A DNA stretch of 64,000 bases. It comes from Rugamonas rubra. GTDB lineage: Bacteria > Pseudomonadota > Gammaproteobacteria > Burkholderiales > Burkholderiaceae_D. Both the position numbers and the translations under genes were made by a program. Each line of letters begins with the position of its first letter. The stretch's first letter is position 1. Of this stretch, positions 49,903 through 58,047 are shown piece after piece. The stretch spans positions 1 through 64,000 of the forward strand of contig NZ_FOTW01000010.1 of assembly GCF_900114705.1 (NCBI RefSeq), in the 5' to 3' direction. The notes beneath the pieces were generated by a model. It did no database searches. It saw only the letters and a list, made by a program, of their open reading frames with translations, and was not told where the DNA came from.

Positions 49903-49962
49903 GGTCATCTGCCTTGGCGGCGGCTCCTGGCTCGCCGCCGCCGCAGGCGCTAGAATTGCGGC

Positions 49963-50886
49963 ATGAGTGAACAAGCACAATACATCGGGCGCTTCGCCCC
50001 CTCGCCCACCGGCCCGCTGCACCTGGGCTCGCTGGTGGCGGCCATGGCCAGCTATCTGGATGCACGGTTGCACGGCGGCCGCTGGCTGGTGCGCATCGAG
50101 GACGTCGACGGCGACCGCAACGTGGCCGGCGCCGACCAGCACATCCTCGCCTCGCTGCAACGCTGCGGCATGCGGTGGGACGGCGAGGTCACCTGGCAGA
50201 GCCGGCGCACCGCCCTGTACCAGGCCGCGCTGGAGCAACTCGGCGCCCTGGTCTACCCCTGCGCCTGCTCGCGCAAGGAGATCGCCGACTCACAGCTGAG
50301 CCTGACGGGCAAGCAGGCCCAGTCGCAAATCTACCCCGGCACCTGCCGCCACGGCCTGGCGCCCGGCCGCGTCGCGCGCGCGCTGCGCCTGCGCGTGCCG
50401 TGCGGCGCCGAGCCCTTGCGTGTGCTAGGCTTCACCGACCGCTGGCAGGGTTGGCTCAGCCAGGATTTGTGCGACGAGGTCGGCGACTTCGTGGTCAAGC
50501 GGGCCGACGGTTTTTGGGCCTACCAGCTGGCCGTGGTGGTCGACGACGGCGCCCAGGGCGTCACCGACATCGTCCGTGGCGCCGACCTGATCGACTCGAC
50601 ACCGCGCCAGCTCTACCTGCAACATCTGCTTGATCTACCGCAGCCGAGCTATCTGCACGTGCCGGTGGTCAGCAACGAAGCGGGCGAGAAGCTGTCCAAA
50701 CAAACGGGTGCGCAGGCCTTCGACAACGGCGCCCCGGTGGAGCAACTATTGAACAGCGCGCTGCTGCCGGCCGCGCGCTTGCTCGGCTTGGAGCTGGCCG
50801 CCAACAGCGTCGAACAGTTCTGGCGCGTCGCCGTGCCGGCCTGGGGCCGGGTGGTGGAACGCGCATCGCAGAAGGCACAACAATGA
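49963..50886 (+). CDS. gluQ: Glutamyl-Q tRNA(Asp) synthetase
   Basis: A 307-residue truncated GluRS paralogue that charges glutamate onto queuosine-34 of tRNA-Asp. It has the class I motifs HLGS (20-23, after RFAPSPTGPL) and KLSK (243-246) but lacks the anticodon-binding domain, as expected for this family. A zinc-binding cysteine set is visible (YPCACSRKEI and PGTCRHG). Overlaps the CYTH-CHAD gene start by four bases (ATGA). Confidence 0.93.
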   Translation: MSEQAQYIGRFAPSPTGPLHLGSLVAAMASYLDARLHGGRWLVRIEDVDGDRNVAGADQHILASLQRCGMRWDGEVTWQSRRTALYQAALEQLGALVYPCACSRKEIADSQLSLTGKQAQSQIYPGTCRHGLAPGRVARALRLRVPCGAEPLRVLGFTDRWQGWLSQDLCDEVGDFVVKRADGFWAYQLAVVVDDGAQGVTDIVRGADLIDSTPRQLYLQHLLDLPQPSYLHVPVVSNEAGEKLSKQTGAQAFDNGAPVEQLLNSALLPAARLLGLELAANSVEQFWRVAVPAWGRVVERASQKAQQ

Positions 50887-52421
50887 GCACCGCAATGGAA
50901 ATCGAACTCAAACTCCTGCTCGACGCCAACGACAACGAGCGCCTGCGCCAACACCCCCTGGTCGCCGCCCACAGCGACGGCCGGAGCAGCCACCAGAACC
51001 TGCTGGCGCGCTACTTCGACACCGCCGACTTCGCCCTGCGCCGCCAGCAGGCCGGCCTGCGCGTGCGCCAGATCGACGGCATGTGGGTCCAGACGATGAA
51101 GGCGGGCGGCAGCGTGCAAGGCGGCCTGCACCAGCGCAACGAATGGGAGGGGCCGGTCAAGCGCGCCTGGCCCGAGCTGGGCAAGCTGAAAAAAATGATG
51201 GCCGCCGACGCCGACTGGCGCGCCCTGCTCGACGGCGACCTGGCCAAGCGGCTCGAGACCCAGTTCACCGTCCGCGTCGAGCGCGACAAATGGGACGTGC
51301 GGGTGGGCGACGACGACATCGAGCTGGTGCTCGACCACGGCAGCGTCGAACACCAGGAGCACAGCAGCCCCGTCAACGAGATCGAACTGGAGTTGAAGTC
51401 GGGCAGCCCGCAGGGCCTGTACGCCTTCGCGCTGGCCTTGCTGGACGACATCCCCCTGCGCCTGAGCAACACCAGCAAGGCCGAGCGCGGCTATGCCCTG
51501 TGCAGCCAGTCCGGCACCATCGTCAGCAAGGCGCGCGCGCCGGCGCTGCCGGCCGGCGCCAGCGTGCTGCAGGGCATGCAGGCGATCGTCGACAGCTGCC
51601 TGCAACAGATCCAGGCCAACGAGGACGGCGTCATCCACACGGACAACCCGGAGAGCGTGCACCAGATGCGCGTCGGCGTGCGCCGCCTGCGCTCGGCGCT
51701 CAAGTTGTTCGACGGCGCCGCGCCCTGCCCGCCCGATCTGCTCGAGGAAATCGACTGGCTGGGCGGCGTGCTGGGCGGCGCGCGCGACTGGGAGGTGTTG
51801 TCGGGCGGCACGCTGCAAAGGCTGGCCGACTCGCCGGCCGCGCTGCGCCACCTGCTGGCGATCCAGCAGCCGGTGCTGCTGCAGGCCAAGCAGGCGCGCC
51901 GCGACGCCGCCCAGGCGCTGCTGTCGCCGCGCTACACCCGCCTGCTGCTGCGCTTTTGCAGCTGGCTGCTGGAGCTGCCGGCGCAGGCCGAACTGGACGG
52001 CGCGACGCTGGCCAGGCCGCTGCAAAAATTCGCCCGCGACACCATCAAGCGCAACCAGCAGCGCCTGCTCGAACGCGGCAAGGCCATCGCCGACGGCGAC
52101 GCCGCCAGCCTGCACCGCCTGCGCATCGCCGGCAAGAAGGCGCGCTACGCGCTGGAGTTCTTCCAGCCGCTGTACCGCGCCGGCGGGGTGCGCCGGCAGA
52201 TCGGCGCGCTGACGGCGATCCAGGACGAGCTGGGCCGCCACAACGACCTCAGCGTGGCCGGCCGCCTGCTGGCGCAGTTGCAACAGGAACACAGCGGCGG
52301 CGCCGAGTCGATCGCCTTCGCGCGCGGCTACCTGCTGGCCCAGCAAGGCCAGGAGACCGGCGCCGTGCTCAAGGCCTGGCGCGCCTTCAAAACGCTGCCG
52401 CTGCCGCGCCCGGCCGGCTGA
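50883..52421 (+). CDS. CYTH-CHAD domain protein
   Basis: A 512-residue protein. The N-terminal CYTH domain (about 1-200) starts with the ExExK motif (E6-I-E8-L-K10) of triphosphate-tunnel enzymes, which bind or hydrolyse inorganic triphosphate or similar phosphates. A C-terminal CHAD domain (about 225-505) is helical with conserved histidines (VHQMRVGVRRLRSALKL; LHRLRIAGKKARYALEF) that bind polyphosphate. The whole is likely a polyphosphate-associated triphosphatase. Position after gluQ suggests only transcriptional coupling. Confidence 0.9.
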   Translation: MSTAMEIELKLLLDANDNERLRQHPLVAAHSDGRSSHQNLLARYFDTADFALRRQQAGLRVRQIDGMWVQTMKAGGSVQGGLHQRNEWEGPVKRAWPELGKLKKMMAADADWRALLDGDLAKRLETQFTVRVERDKWDVRVGDDDIELVLDHGSVEHQEHSSPVNEIELELKSGSPQGLYAFALALLDDIPLRLSNTSKAERGYALCSQSGTIVSKARAPALPAGASVLQGMQAIVDSCLQQIQANEDGVIHTDNPESVHQMRVGVRRLRSALKLFDGAAPCPPDLLEEIDWLGGVLGGARDWEVLSGGTLQRLADSPAALRHLLAIQQPVLLQAKQARRDAAQALLSPRYTRLLLRFCSWLLELPAQAELDGATLARPLQKFARDTIKRNQQRLLERGKAIADGDAASLHRLRIAGKKARYALEFFQPLYRAGGVRRQIGALTAIQDELGRHNDLSVAGRLLAQLQQEHSGGAESIAFARGYLLAQQGQETGAVLKAWRAFKTLPLPRPAG

Positions 52422-52466
52422 GCCGGCGAGGGACGCCCGGCCGCCTGAGCCGGGGGCGCGGCAGAC

Positions 52467-53426
52467 CTAGGGCGCCGGCGCGCGCGCCTTGCGGCCGATC
52501 TTTTTGTAGAAGCCCTCCAATTCGCGCCGCACCAGGTCCTGGCCGTTGTCGATCACATAGTCCTGGAAGGCCGCCGCCACCTTCGGGATCGGCTGGTCGG
52601 TCAAGTGCATCACGTGCCAGTCGGCCTCGACCGGGTTCTCCTGCATCGGCAGGATCGCCAGCAGGCCGGTCTCGAACTCCAGCGCGCAGGCGTGCACCGA
52701 CAGGAAGCCCAGGCCCAAGCCGGCCGACACCATGCGCTTGATCGCCTCGTTGCTCGACACCTCGGAACCGAAGTTGAGCGGATGGCCGCTGTCGCGGAAC
52801 AGCCGCTCGATCGCCGAACGGGTGCCCGAGCCGCGCTCGCGCACCAGCAGGTTGTAGCCCATCACGTCGTTCAAGCTCACCTTGCGCTTCTTCATCAGCG
52901 CGTGCGTCGGGCTGGCCACGAAGGCCATCGGGTGGCGCGCGAAGCGGGCCGCGTTGGTGCGCAGCTCGCGCGGCGGCGTGCCCATGATGGCCAGGTCGAT
53001 CTCGTGGCGCGCCAGCATGTTGACGATCTCGGCGCGGTTGCCCACCTGCAGCTTGAGGCGCACGTCGGGCCGCTCCAAGGTGAACGGCACCAGCAGCGGC
53101 GGCAGCAAGTGCTCGGCGGTGGTGACCGCGCCGATGCGCAGCGTGCCGCTGGTCACGCCCTGCAGCGCGGCCAGCTCGTCGCCGGCCTGGTCCCACAGGC
53201 GCAGGATGCGCTCGGCGAAGTCGACCATCACCTCGCCGGCGGCGGTCAGCTGGATGTTGCGGCCCAGCTTGCGCGTCAGGGCGATGCCGGCGATTTCCTC
53301 GAGTGTGCGCAATTGCAACGAAACCGCCGGCTGCGTGACGTGCATCGCGTCGGCCGCGCGCGACACGCTTTCATGCCGGGCGATCAGCACCAGCGACTGG
53401 AGCTGGCGGAAACTGGCGTGATGCAT
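52467..53426 (-). CDS. LysR-family regulator, CbbR-like
   Basis: A 319-residue LysR regulator. The N-terminal HTH reads VSRAADAMHVTQPAVSLQLR. The effector-domain pattern (TSGTLRIGAVTTAEHLLPPLLV; FARHPMAFVASPTHALMKKR) resembles CbbR, which senses NADPH or sugar phosphates and controls the cbb operon. No Rubisco or cbb genes are nearby; the divergent gene at 53542 is a CbbY-like HAD protein, which hints at a retained neighbourhood relation. The 115-base interval between starts is AT-rich with TTAT/ATAA arms (TTATCGAATAA), a possible LysR site. Confidence 0.88.
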   Translation of the reverse strand: MHHASFRQLQSLVLIARHESVSRAADAMHVTQPAVSLQLRTLEEIAGIALTRKLGRNIQLTAAGEVMVDFAERILRLWDQAGDELAALQGVTSGTLRIGAVTTAEHLLPPLLVPFTLERPDVRLKLQVGNRAEIVNMLARHEIDLAIMGTPPRELRTNAARFARHPMAFVASPTHALMKKRKVSLNDVMGYNLLVRERGSGTRSAIERLFRDSGHPLNFGSEVSSNEAIKRMVSAGLGLGFLSVHACALEFETGLLAILPMQENPVEADWHVMHLTDQPIPKVAAAFQDYVIDNGQDLVRRELEGFYKKIGRKARAPAP

Positions 53427-53541
53427 AAGCCTATCCTTATCAATTATCGAATAACTTTAATTTTTCTTTTGGTTATTCTACAACTATATTAGGCTCATCC
53501 ACCGCAGTTTTGCGATCACCCACCTTTTAGCGGAGCACGAC

Positions 53542-54243
53542 ATGAGCATCGACGTAATCTTCCTGGGCCTCGACGGCGTACTGTTCGACACCGAAGCGCT
53601 GCACCTGGCGGCTTGCAACGCCGCCTTCGCCCAGGCCGGCCTGTCGCTGCGCTGGACCCTGCCGGCGCTGCGCGGCGCCGCCGCCACCCACGGCTACGCC
53701 CGCGCCGTCGGCGCCGCGCTCGGCGGCGAGCCGCTGGCGCGCGACAAGGCCCGCGTCGCCGAGCTGTTCGCCGCCAAGCACGCCCACTTCCAGCAGGCCG
53801 TGGCGCAGCAGGCGCTGAAGCCTTCGCCTGCCGCGCTGGCGCTGATCGAGGACGCCCGCGCCGCCGGCTGCAAGCTGGCCGTGCTGTCGGACCTGCCGGC
53901 GCCGGTCACCGCCCAGCTGCTCGAGCAATGCTTCGGCGCCGACGTCAACAGCCTGTTCGCCGTGGTCGCCGGCGGCGCCAACTTCGACGGCCCGGCCGGC
54001 ACCGGCCCGCACGCCCGCGCCCTCAACGCCATGGGCCTGGAGCCGGCCGCCAGCATCGCCATCGACGCCGCCGCGCCCAGCCTGCGCGCGGCCGAGGCGG
54101 CCGGCCTGTGGACCGTCTCGGTGGCGCCCTACGGCGCCGACGTGCTGCGGCCGCAGCAGTTCATCACCTTCGACGCGCTGCGCGAACTGCGCACCAGCCC
54201 GTTCACGGCCAATCCGCAGGAAGAGCAGGAACTGGCCGCCTAA
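53542..54243 (+). CDS. HAD-superfamily protein, CbbY-like, missing catalytic residues
   Basis: A 233-residue protein with a CbbY-like HAD fold. In motif I the sequence is FLGLDGVLFDTE: the nucleophilic first Asp of D-x-D-G is Gly9, while the second Asp (D11) remains. The usual Lys-Pro of motif III (G-K-P-x-P) is replaced by DGPAGTGP, and motif IV lacks the Asp pair (IAIDAAAPSLRAAEAAG). Phosphatase or phosphomutase activity is thus unlikely, so this looks like a pseudoenzyme. Because the protein is intact and well coded, a binding or regulatory role with the adjacent LysR is plausible. Confidence 0.85.
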   Translation: MSIDVIFLGLDGVLFDTEALHLAACNAAFAQAGLSLRWTLPALRGAAATHGYARAVGAALGGEPLARDKARVAELFAAKHAHFQQAVAQQALKPSPAALALIEDARAAGCKLAVLSDLPAPVTAQLLEQCFGADVNSLFAVVAGGANFDGPAGTGPHARALNAMGLEPAASIAIDAAAPSLRAAEAAGLWTVSVAPYGADVLRPQQFITFDALRELRTSPFTANPQEEQELAA

Positions 54244-54339
54244 GCGAGACGAACGGGGCGGCCGAGCGGCCGGCCCGGCATAGCCGGAAGCCTGAGGACC
54301 ATCCTGTCGCACACCATCAACACACTCTGGAGGCGAACC

Positions 54340-55641
54340 ATGGACACCATCGTTATCGTAGGAGGCGGCGCCGGCGGACTCGAACTGGCCACCCGCCTGG
54401 GCGACACCCTGGGCAGGAGCAAGCGCGCCCGCGTGCTGCTGGTCGACCGCTCGCCGGGGCACTTCTGGAAGCCGCTGCTGCACACCGTGGCCTCCGGCAA
54501 GTGCGACCCGCAGGTGACGCAGATCGAGTTCTCCGCCCAGGCGGCCGAGCACGCCTTCGAGTTCGTCCAGGGCGAGGTGCTGTCGATCGACCGCGCCCGC
54601 CGCAGCGTCGAGCTGGCGCCGCGCTGCGTCGACGGCCTCGAGCTGCAGCCGCGCCGCCGCCTGCCCTACGACAAGCTGGTGCTGGCGCTGGGCTCGGTGA
54701 CCAACTTCTTCAACGTGCCCGGCGCGGCCGAGCACGCGCTGACGCTCGACAACGTCGGCGAGGCCGAGGCCTTCCGCAAGCGCTTCGTCGCCGCCTGCAT
54801 CCGCGCCGGCGAGCACAAGGCCAACGGCAACCTGGCGCTGGGCCGGGTCGGCGTGGTGATCGTCGGCGGCGGCGCCACCGGCGTCGAACTGGCGGCCGAG
54901 CTGAGCCACGCCGCCCGCTCGCTGGCCGAGTACAAGGTGCACGCCCTCGACCCGCTGCGCGACGTGCAAATCAGCGTCATCGAGCGCGGCCAGTACCTGC
55001 TGCCGCACCTGCACCCGCAGTTGTCGGAGCGCGCCGCGCGCCACCTGCGCTCGCTCGGCATCGCCGTGCTGACCGGCACCGCCGTGGCCAGCGTGGCGCC
55101 GGGCGCCGTGCTCGACGCCACCGGCCAGGCCCACCCGGCCGACCTGATGCTGTGGGCCGCCGGGGTCGAGGCGCCGGCGCTGTGCGCCAGCCTCGGCCTG
55201 GCGGTCAACCGGCTGCGCCAGATCGTCGTCGACGCCACGCTGCAGGCCGGCGGCGACGCCAACGTCTACGCCTTCGGCGACTGCGCCAGCTTCACCTGTC
55301 CACAGAAGGGCACGGCGGCGCCGCCGCGCGCCCAGGTGGCGCACCAGCAGGCGATGTTCCTGGCCGACCTGCTGGCGCGCCGCGACACGCCGCGCAAGCC
55401 GGACTTCCGCTACCGCGACTATGGTTCCCTGGTGTCATTGGGGCCGCTGGCGGCGGTCGGCGTGTTGACCGGCGCGCTGAGCGGCAAGAGCGTGCACGTG
55501 GGCGGCGCGGCGGCACGCCTGCTGTACCGCCTGATGTACCAGAAGCACCTGCTGGCCCTGCACGGCATGGCCAGGACGGCGGCGCACAGCCTGGTCGACT
55601 GGCTGCGCGGCAAGCTGGTGCCGCCGGTCAAACTGCACTAA
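54340..55641 (+). CDS. ndh: NDH-2-type NAD(P)/FAD-dependent oxidoreductase
   Basis: A 433-residue type II NADH dehydrogenase-like flavoprotein. FAD-binding GGGAGGLELAT is near residue 9, and NADH-binding GGGATGVELAAELSH near 179. The conserved AFGDCASF is at about 310, and a C-terminal membrane-binding amphipathic helix region follows (RLLYRLMYQKHLLALHGM). NDH-2 enzymes feed electrons from NADH to quinones without proton pumping. No iron-sulfur or pumping subunit is adjacent. The start follows CTGGAGG. Confidence 0.88.
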   Translation: MDTIVIVGGGAGGLELATRLGDTLGRSKRARVLLVDRSPGHFWKPLLHTVASGKCDPQVTQIEFSAQAAEHAFEFVQGEVLSIDRARRSVELAPRCVDGLELQPRRRLPYDKLVLALGSVTNFFNVPGAAEHALTLDNVGEAEAFRKRFVAACIRAGEHKANGNLALGRVGVVIVGGGATGVELAAELSHAARSLAEYKVHALDPLRDVQISVIERGQYLLPHLHPQLSERAARHLRSLGIAVLTGTAVASVAPGAVLDATGQAHPADLMLWAAGVEAPALCASLGLAVNRLRQIVVDATLQAGGDANVYAFGDCASFTCPQKGTAAPPRAQVAHQQAMFLADLLARRDTPRKPDFRYRDYGSLVSLGPLAAVGVLTGALSGKSVHVGGAAARLLYRLMYQKHLLALHGMARTAAHSLVDWLRGKLVPPVKLH

Positions 55642-55663
55642 GGGTGCGCCGGACCGGTTCGCC

Positions 55664-56089
55664 TCAGTAGTCGAACTTCGAGCCGCGCGAGTTGCGCTTG
55701 GAGAAGGGCACCGGTTCGGCCTCGACGCGCAAGCGCTCGCGCTCCATCTTGACCATCAGCGCGTGCTGGGCGCGCTCCTCGCGCTCGTCGTCGAGTAGGC
55801 GTTGCTTGGCGATGCGCTGCTGGCAGTCGCGGAACAGCTTGACCCGCTGCGACATGGCGACCACCCACAGCACGCCCATCAACAGCAGCACGGCGACGTA
55901 GCCGGTCTGCCACAGCGCGTAGTTCTGCTCGATGACGGGAAACAGCGGGCGGGCGTCGGCCAGGAACTGCTGGCCGAAGAAGGCCAGCACGACCGCCGCC
56001 AGGCCCAGGCCGATGGTGCTGAGGATATGCCAGCCGCTGGTCTTCAGGCGTTGGCTCAGGTAGTTCGCGGTGTCGATGGAGTTGGTCAT
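55664..56089 (-). CDS. Two-helix membrane protein of unknown function
   Basis: A 141-residue protein from MTNSIDTANYL; start 56089 is preferred over a frame reaching 56122 because the extra residues are Arg/His/Pro-rich and unlike a signal. Two hydrophobic segments (about 20-40 and 60-80) are followed by a long charged cytoplasmic tail (RVKLFRDCQQRIAKQRLL; EEREERAQHALMVKMERERL) with coiled-coil character. No family recognised. Convergent with the NDH-2 gene. Confidence 0.65.
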   Translation of the reverse strand: MTNSIDTANYLSQRLKTSGWHILSTIGLGLAAVVLAFFGQQFLADARPLFPVIEQNYALWQTGYVAVLLLMGVLWVVAMSQRVKLFRDCQQRIAKQRLLDDEREERAQHALMVKMERERLRVEAEPVPFSKRNSRGSKFDY

Positions 56090-56179
56090 GTGGCGTGGCA
56101 GGCGGTGGCGGCGCGGCGGCAAGCCCGGCGCCTAGGCCGCCATCTTACGCTATTTCCACATGGGAATAAATATTTGCGA

Positions 56180-56329
56180 TTATTCCTGGTTGTCGATTTT
56201 TTCAGCCGACGCCGGCGCGGCGCCCTGCGCCGCCCCGCCGCGCGCCCGCAGGCACTGGACGACAATCAGTTTAACGGCAATACTCAGGCCCATTCCGGCG
56301 CAGCCGACGATCACCAGCAAATCGCTCAT
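56180..56329 (-). CDS. Small membrane protein (49 residues)
   Basis: MSDLLVIVGCAGMGLSIAVK begins a 49-residue frame with AAGGGAG five to seven bases upstream of ATG 56329. One clear membrane helix (residues 4-26) is followed by a short basic turn (LRARGG) and a charged tail ending KIDNQE. Small single-pass proteins like this are typically missed by length filters. Located between two regulators/unknown genes, upstream of the gene at 56089 on the same strand, so co-transcription is possible. Function unknown. Confidence 0.55.
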   Translation of the reverse strand: MSDLLVIVGCAGMGLSIAVKLIVVQCLRARGGAAQGAAPASAEKIDNQE

Positions 56330-56431
56330 GTTGTTTCTCCCTTTGCTTGGATCAGGCCAGACTGTAACGCCGCCAGCGGCACCGGCGCCAATATCAAATG
56401 TGCGCCCCAGCTATCTCGAAAAGGCATAGGC

Positions 56432-57376
56432 ATGATCTCGCTCAAACAGATGAAGTATTTCGTGGAAATCGTCGACGCCGGCAGCTACTCGCGCGCCGCC
56501 GAGCGCCTGTACGTGGCGCAGTCGGCGCTGAGCCGCCACATCAAGGAGCTGGAGAACGAGCTGCAGGCCGTGCTGCTCGAACGCGACGCCCGCCACTTCG
56601 AGCTGACCGAGGCGGGCCGCCTGTTCCACCAGCGCAGCAAGCGCCTGTTGCAGGAGCTGGCCGAGACGGTGCAACAGACCCAACACGTGAGCAAGGGCGA
56701 GCAGGGCACCATCCGCCTGTTGCACTCGAGCTCGGTGACCTTGACGGCGGCCATCGGCGCCGCCCTGCACCGCCTGCTCGACGACTTCCCCGGCGTCACG
56801 CTGGAGGTGGCCAAGGCCGCCTCCGACCACCAGGTGAGCGACATCGAGGAGGGCCGCGCCGACCTCGGCCTGGTGCGCCTGCCGGTGCTGCGCCGCCACG
56901 CCAACATCGAGCTGCGCGAGGTGTTCAGCGAGCGCCTGGTGGTGGCCGTGCCGCGCCGCCACCGCCTGGCCGAGCAGGCCGCCGGCGACATCGCCGGGCT
57001 GCGCGGCGAGCGCTTCGTCTCGCTGCCCCACCCCGAGCGCGGCGGCCTGAGCTACCTGGTCGCCGGCCTGTGCCAGGCGCAGGGCTTCTTCCCCACGGCG
57101 GCGCGCGCCACCTCGCGCAAGACCTCGCTGCTGAACCTGATCGAGGCCGGCTTCGGCATCGCCATCGTGCCCGACAGCATGCGCGAGGTGGCGCCGGCCG
57201 GCGTCCGCTTCCTCGACCTGCCGCCGCAGCAGGCCGGCTCCATTGTCGGCCTGCTCCGCCGGCGCGACACGGCGCCGATTGTGGCAAAATTCGCCACGGC
57301 GTTCGAGCAGGCGCTGCGCCAACTGCCCGGCGCGTCCGCGCCCCCGGGCGCGCACCCCACCGAGGAAGCACGATGA
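56432..57376 (+). CDS. LysR-family regulator
   Basis: A 314-residue protein: HTH at 1-60 (YSRAAERLYVAQSALSRHIK), and the effector domain at about 90-300 (LLHSSSVTLTAAIGAALHRL; LGLVRLPVLRRHANIELREV). The style is that of the NAC/CynR/GltC branch. Its start overlaps no gene. The stop overlaps the start of the DinB gene by four bases (ATGA), so the two are co-translated. Confidence 0.88.
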   Translation: MISLKQMKYFVEIVDAGSYSRAAERLYVAQSALSRHIKELENELQAVLLERDARHFELTEAGRLFHQRSKRLLQELAETVQQTQHVSKGEQGTIRLLHSSSVTLTAAIGAALHRLLDDFPGVTLEVAKAASDHQVSDIEEGRADLGLVRLPVLRRHANIELREVFSERLVVAVPRRHRLAEQAAGDIAGLRGERFVSLPHPERGGLSYLVAGLCQAQGFFPTAARATSRKTSLLNLIEAGFGIAIVPDSMREVAPAGVRFLDLPPQQAGSIVGLLRRRDTAPIVAKFATAFEQALRQLPGASAPPGAHPTEEAR

Positions 57377-57915
57377 GCACACGCGAACACTTCGCCTTGA
57401 TGGCGAGCTACAACGAGACGATGAACCAACAGGTCTACGCCGCCGCCGCGCGGCTGGCGCCGGCCGAGCTGACGGCCGAGCGCGGCGCCTTCTTCGGCTC
57501 CATCATCGGCACGCTGAACCACCTGGTGGTGGCCGACACCATCTGGCTGCAACGCTGCGCCGCCCTGCCGGCCACCCACCCGGCGCTGGACCCGGTGCGG
57601 GCGCTGCCGGCGCCGAGCGCACTGGGCCAGGTGCTGGAGACGGAACTGGCGCCGCTGCTGGCGCGCCGGCGCGCGCTCGACGCCGTCATCCACGCCTTCG
57701 TCGCCGAACTCGGCGACGAGGAGCTGGCCGGCCCCCTGCGCTACCACAACACCAAGGGCCTGCCCTTCGCCAAGCGGCTGTCCAGCGTGCTGGCCCACCT
57801 GTTCAACCACCAGACCCACCATCGCGGCCAGGCCAGCACCCTGCTGTTCCAGGCCGGCCAGGACATCGGCGTGACCGACCTGCTGGTGCTGATTCCGAAC
57901 GAGCCGGCGGACTGA
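57373..57915 (+). CDS. DinB-family four-helix protein
   Basis: A 180-residue protein of the DinB/YfiT fold. Metal-binding histidines are seen at TLNHLVVAD (about residue 48) and FNHQTHHRGQAS (about 140-146), the typical three-His arrangement. Thiol transferase or metal-dependent hydrolase roles are known for family members such as mycothiol- or bacillithiol-dependent enzymes; its own substrate is unknown. Coupled to the LysR gene by a four-base overlap. Confidence 0.9.
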   Translation: MSTREHFALMASYNETMNQQVYAAAARLAPAELTAERGAFFGSIIGTLNHLVVADTIWLQRCAALPATHPALDPVRALPAPSALGQVLETELAPLLARRRALDAVIHAFVAELGDEELAGPLRYHNTKGLPFAKRLSSVLAHLFNHQTHHRGQASTLLFQAGQDIGVTDLLVLIPNEPAD

Positions 57916-58047
57916 ACCATCACGGCCGGCCATAGCCGACCATAGCCGGCCAAAGCATATATTGCAAAACGAAAGTTGTGACGAATCTTATGCGGCGATA
58001 TACTCGTTGACAACACCTACTCATCCTTTACCCACCTTGGGAGGGCT

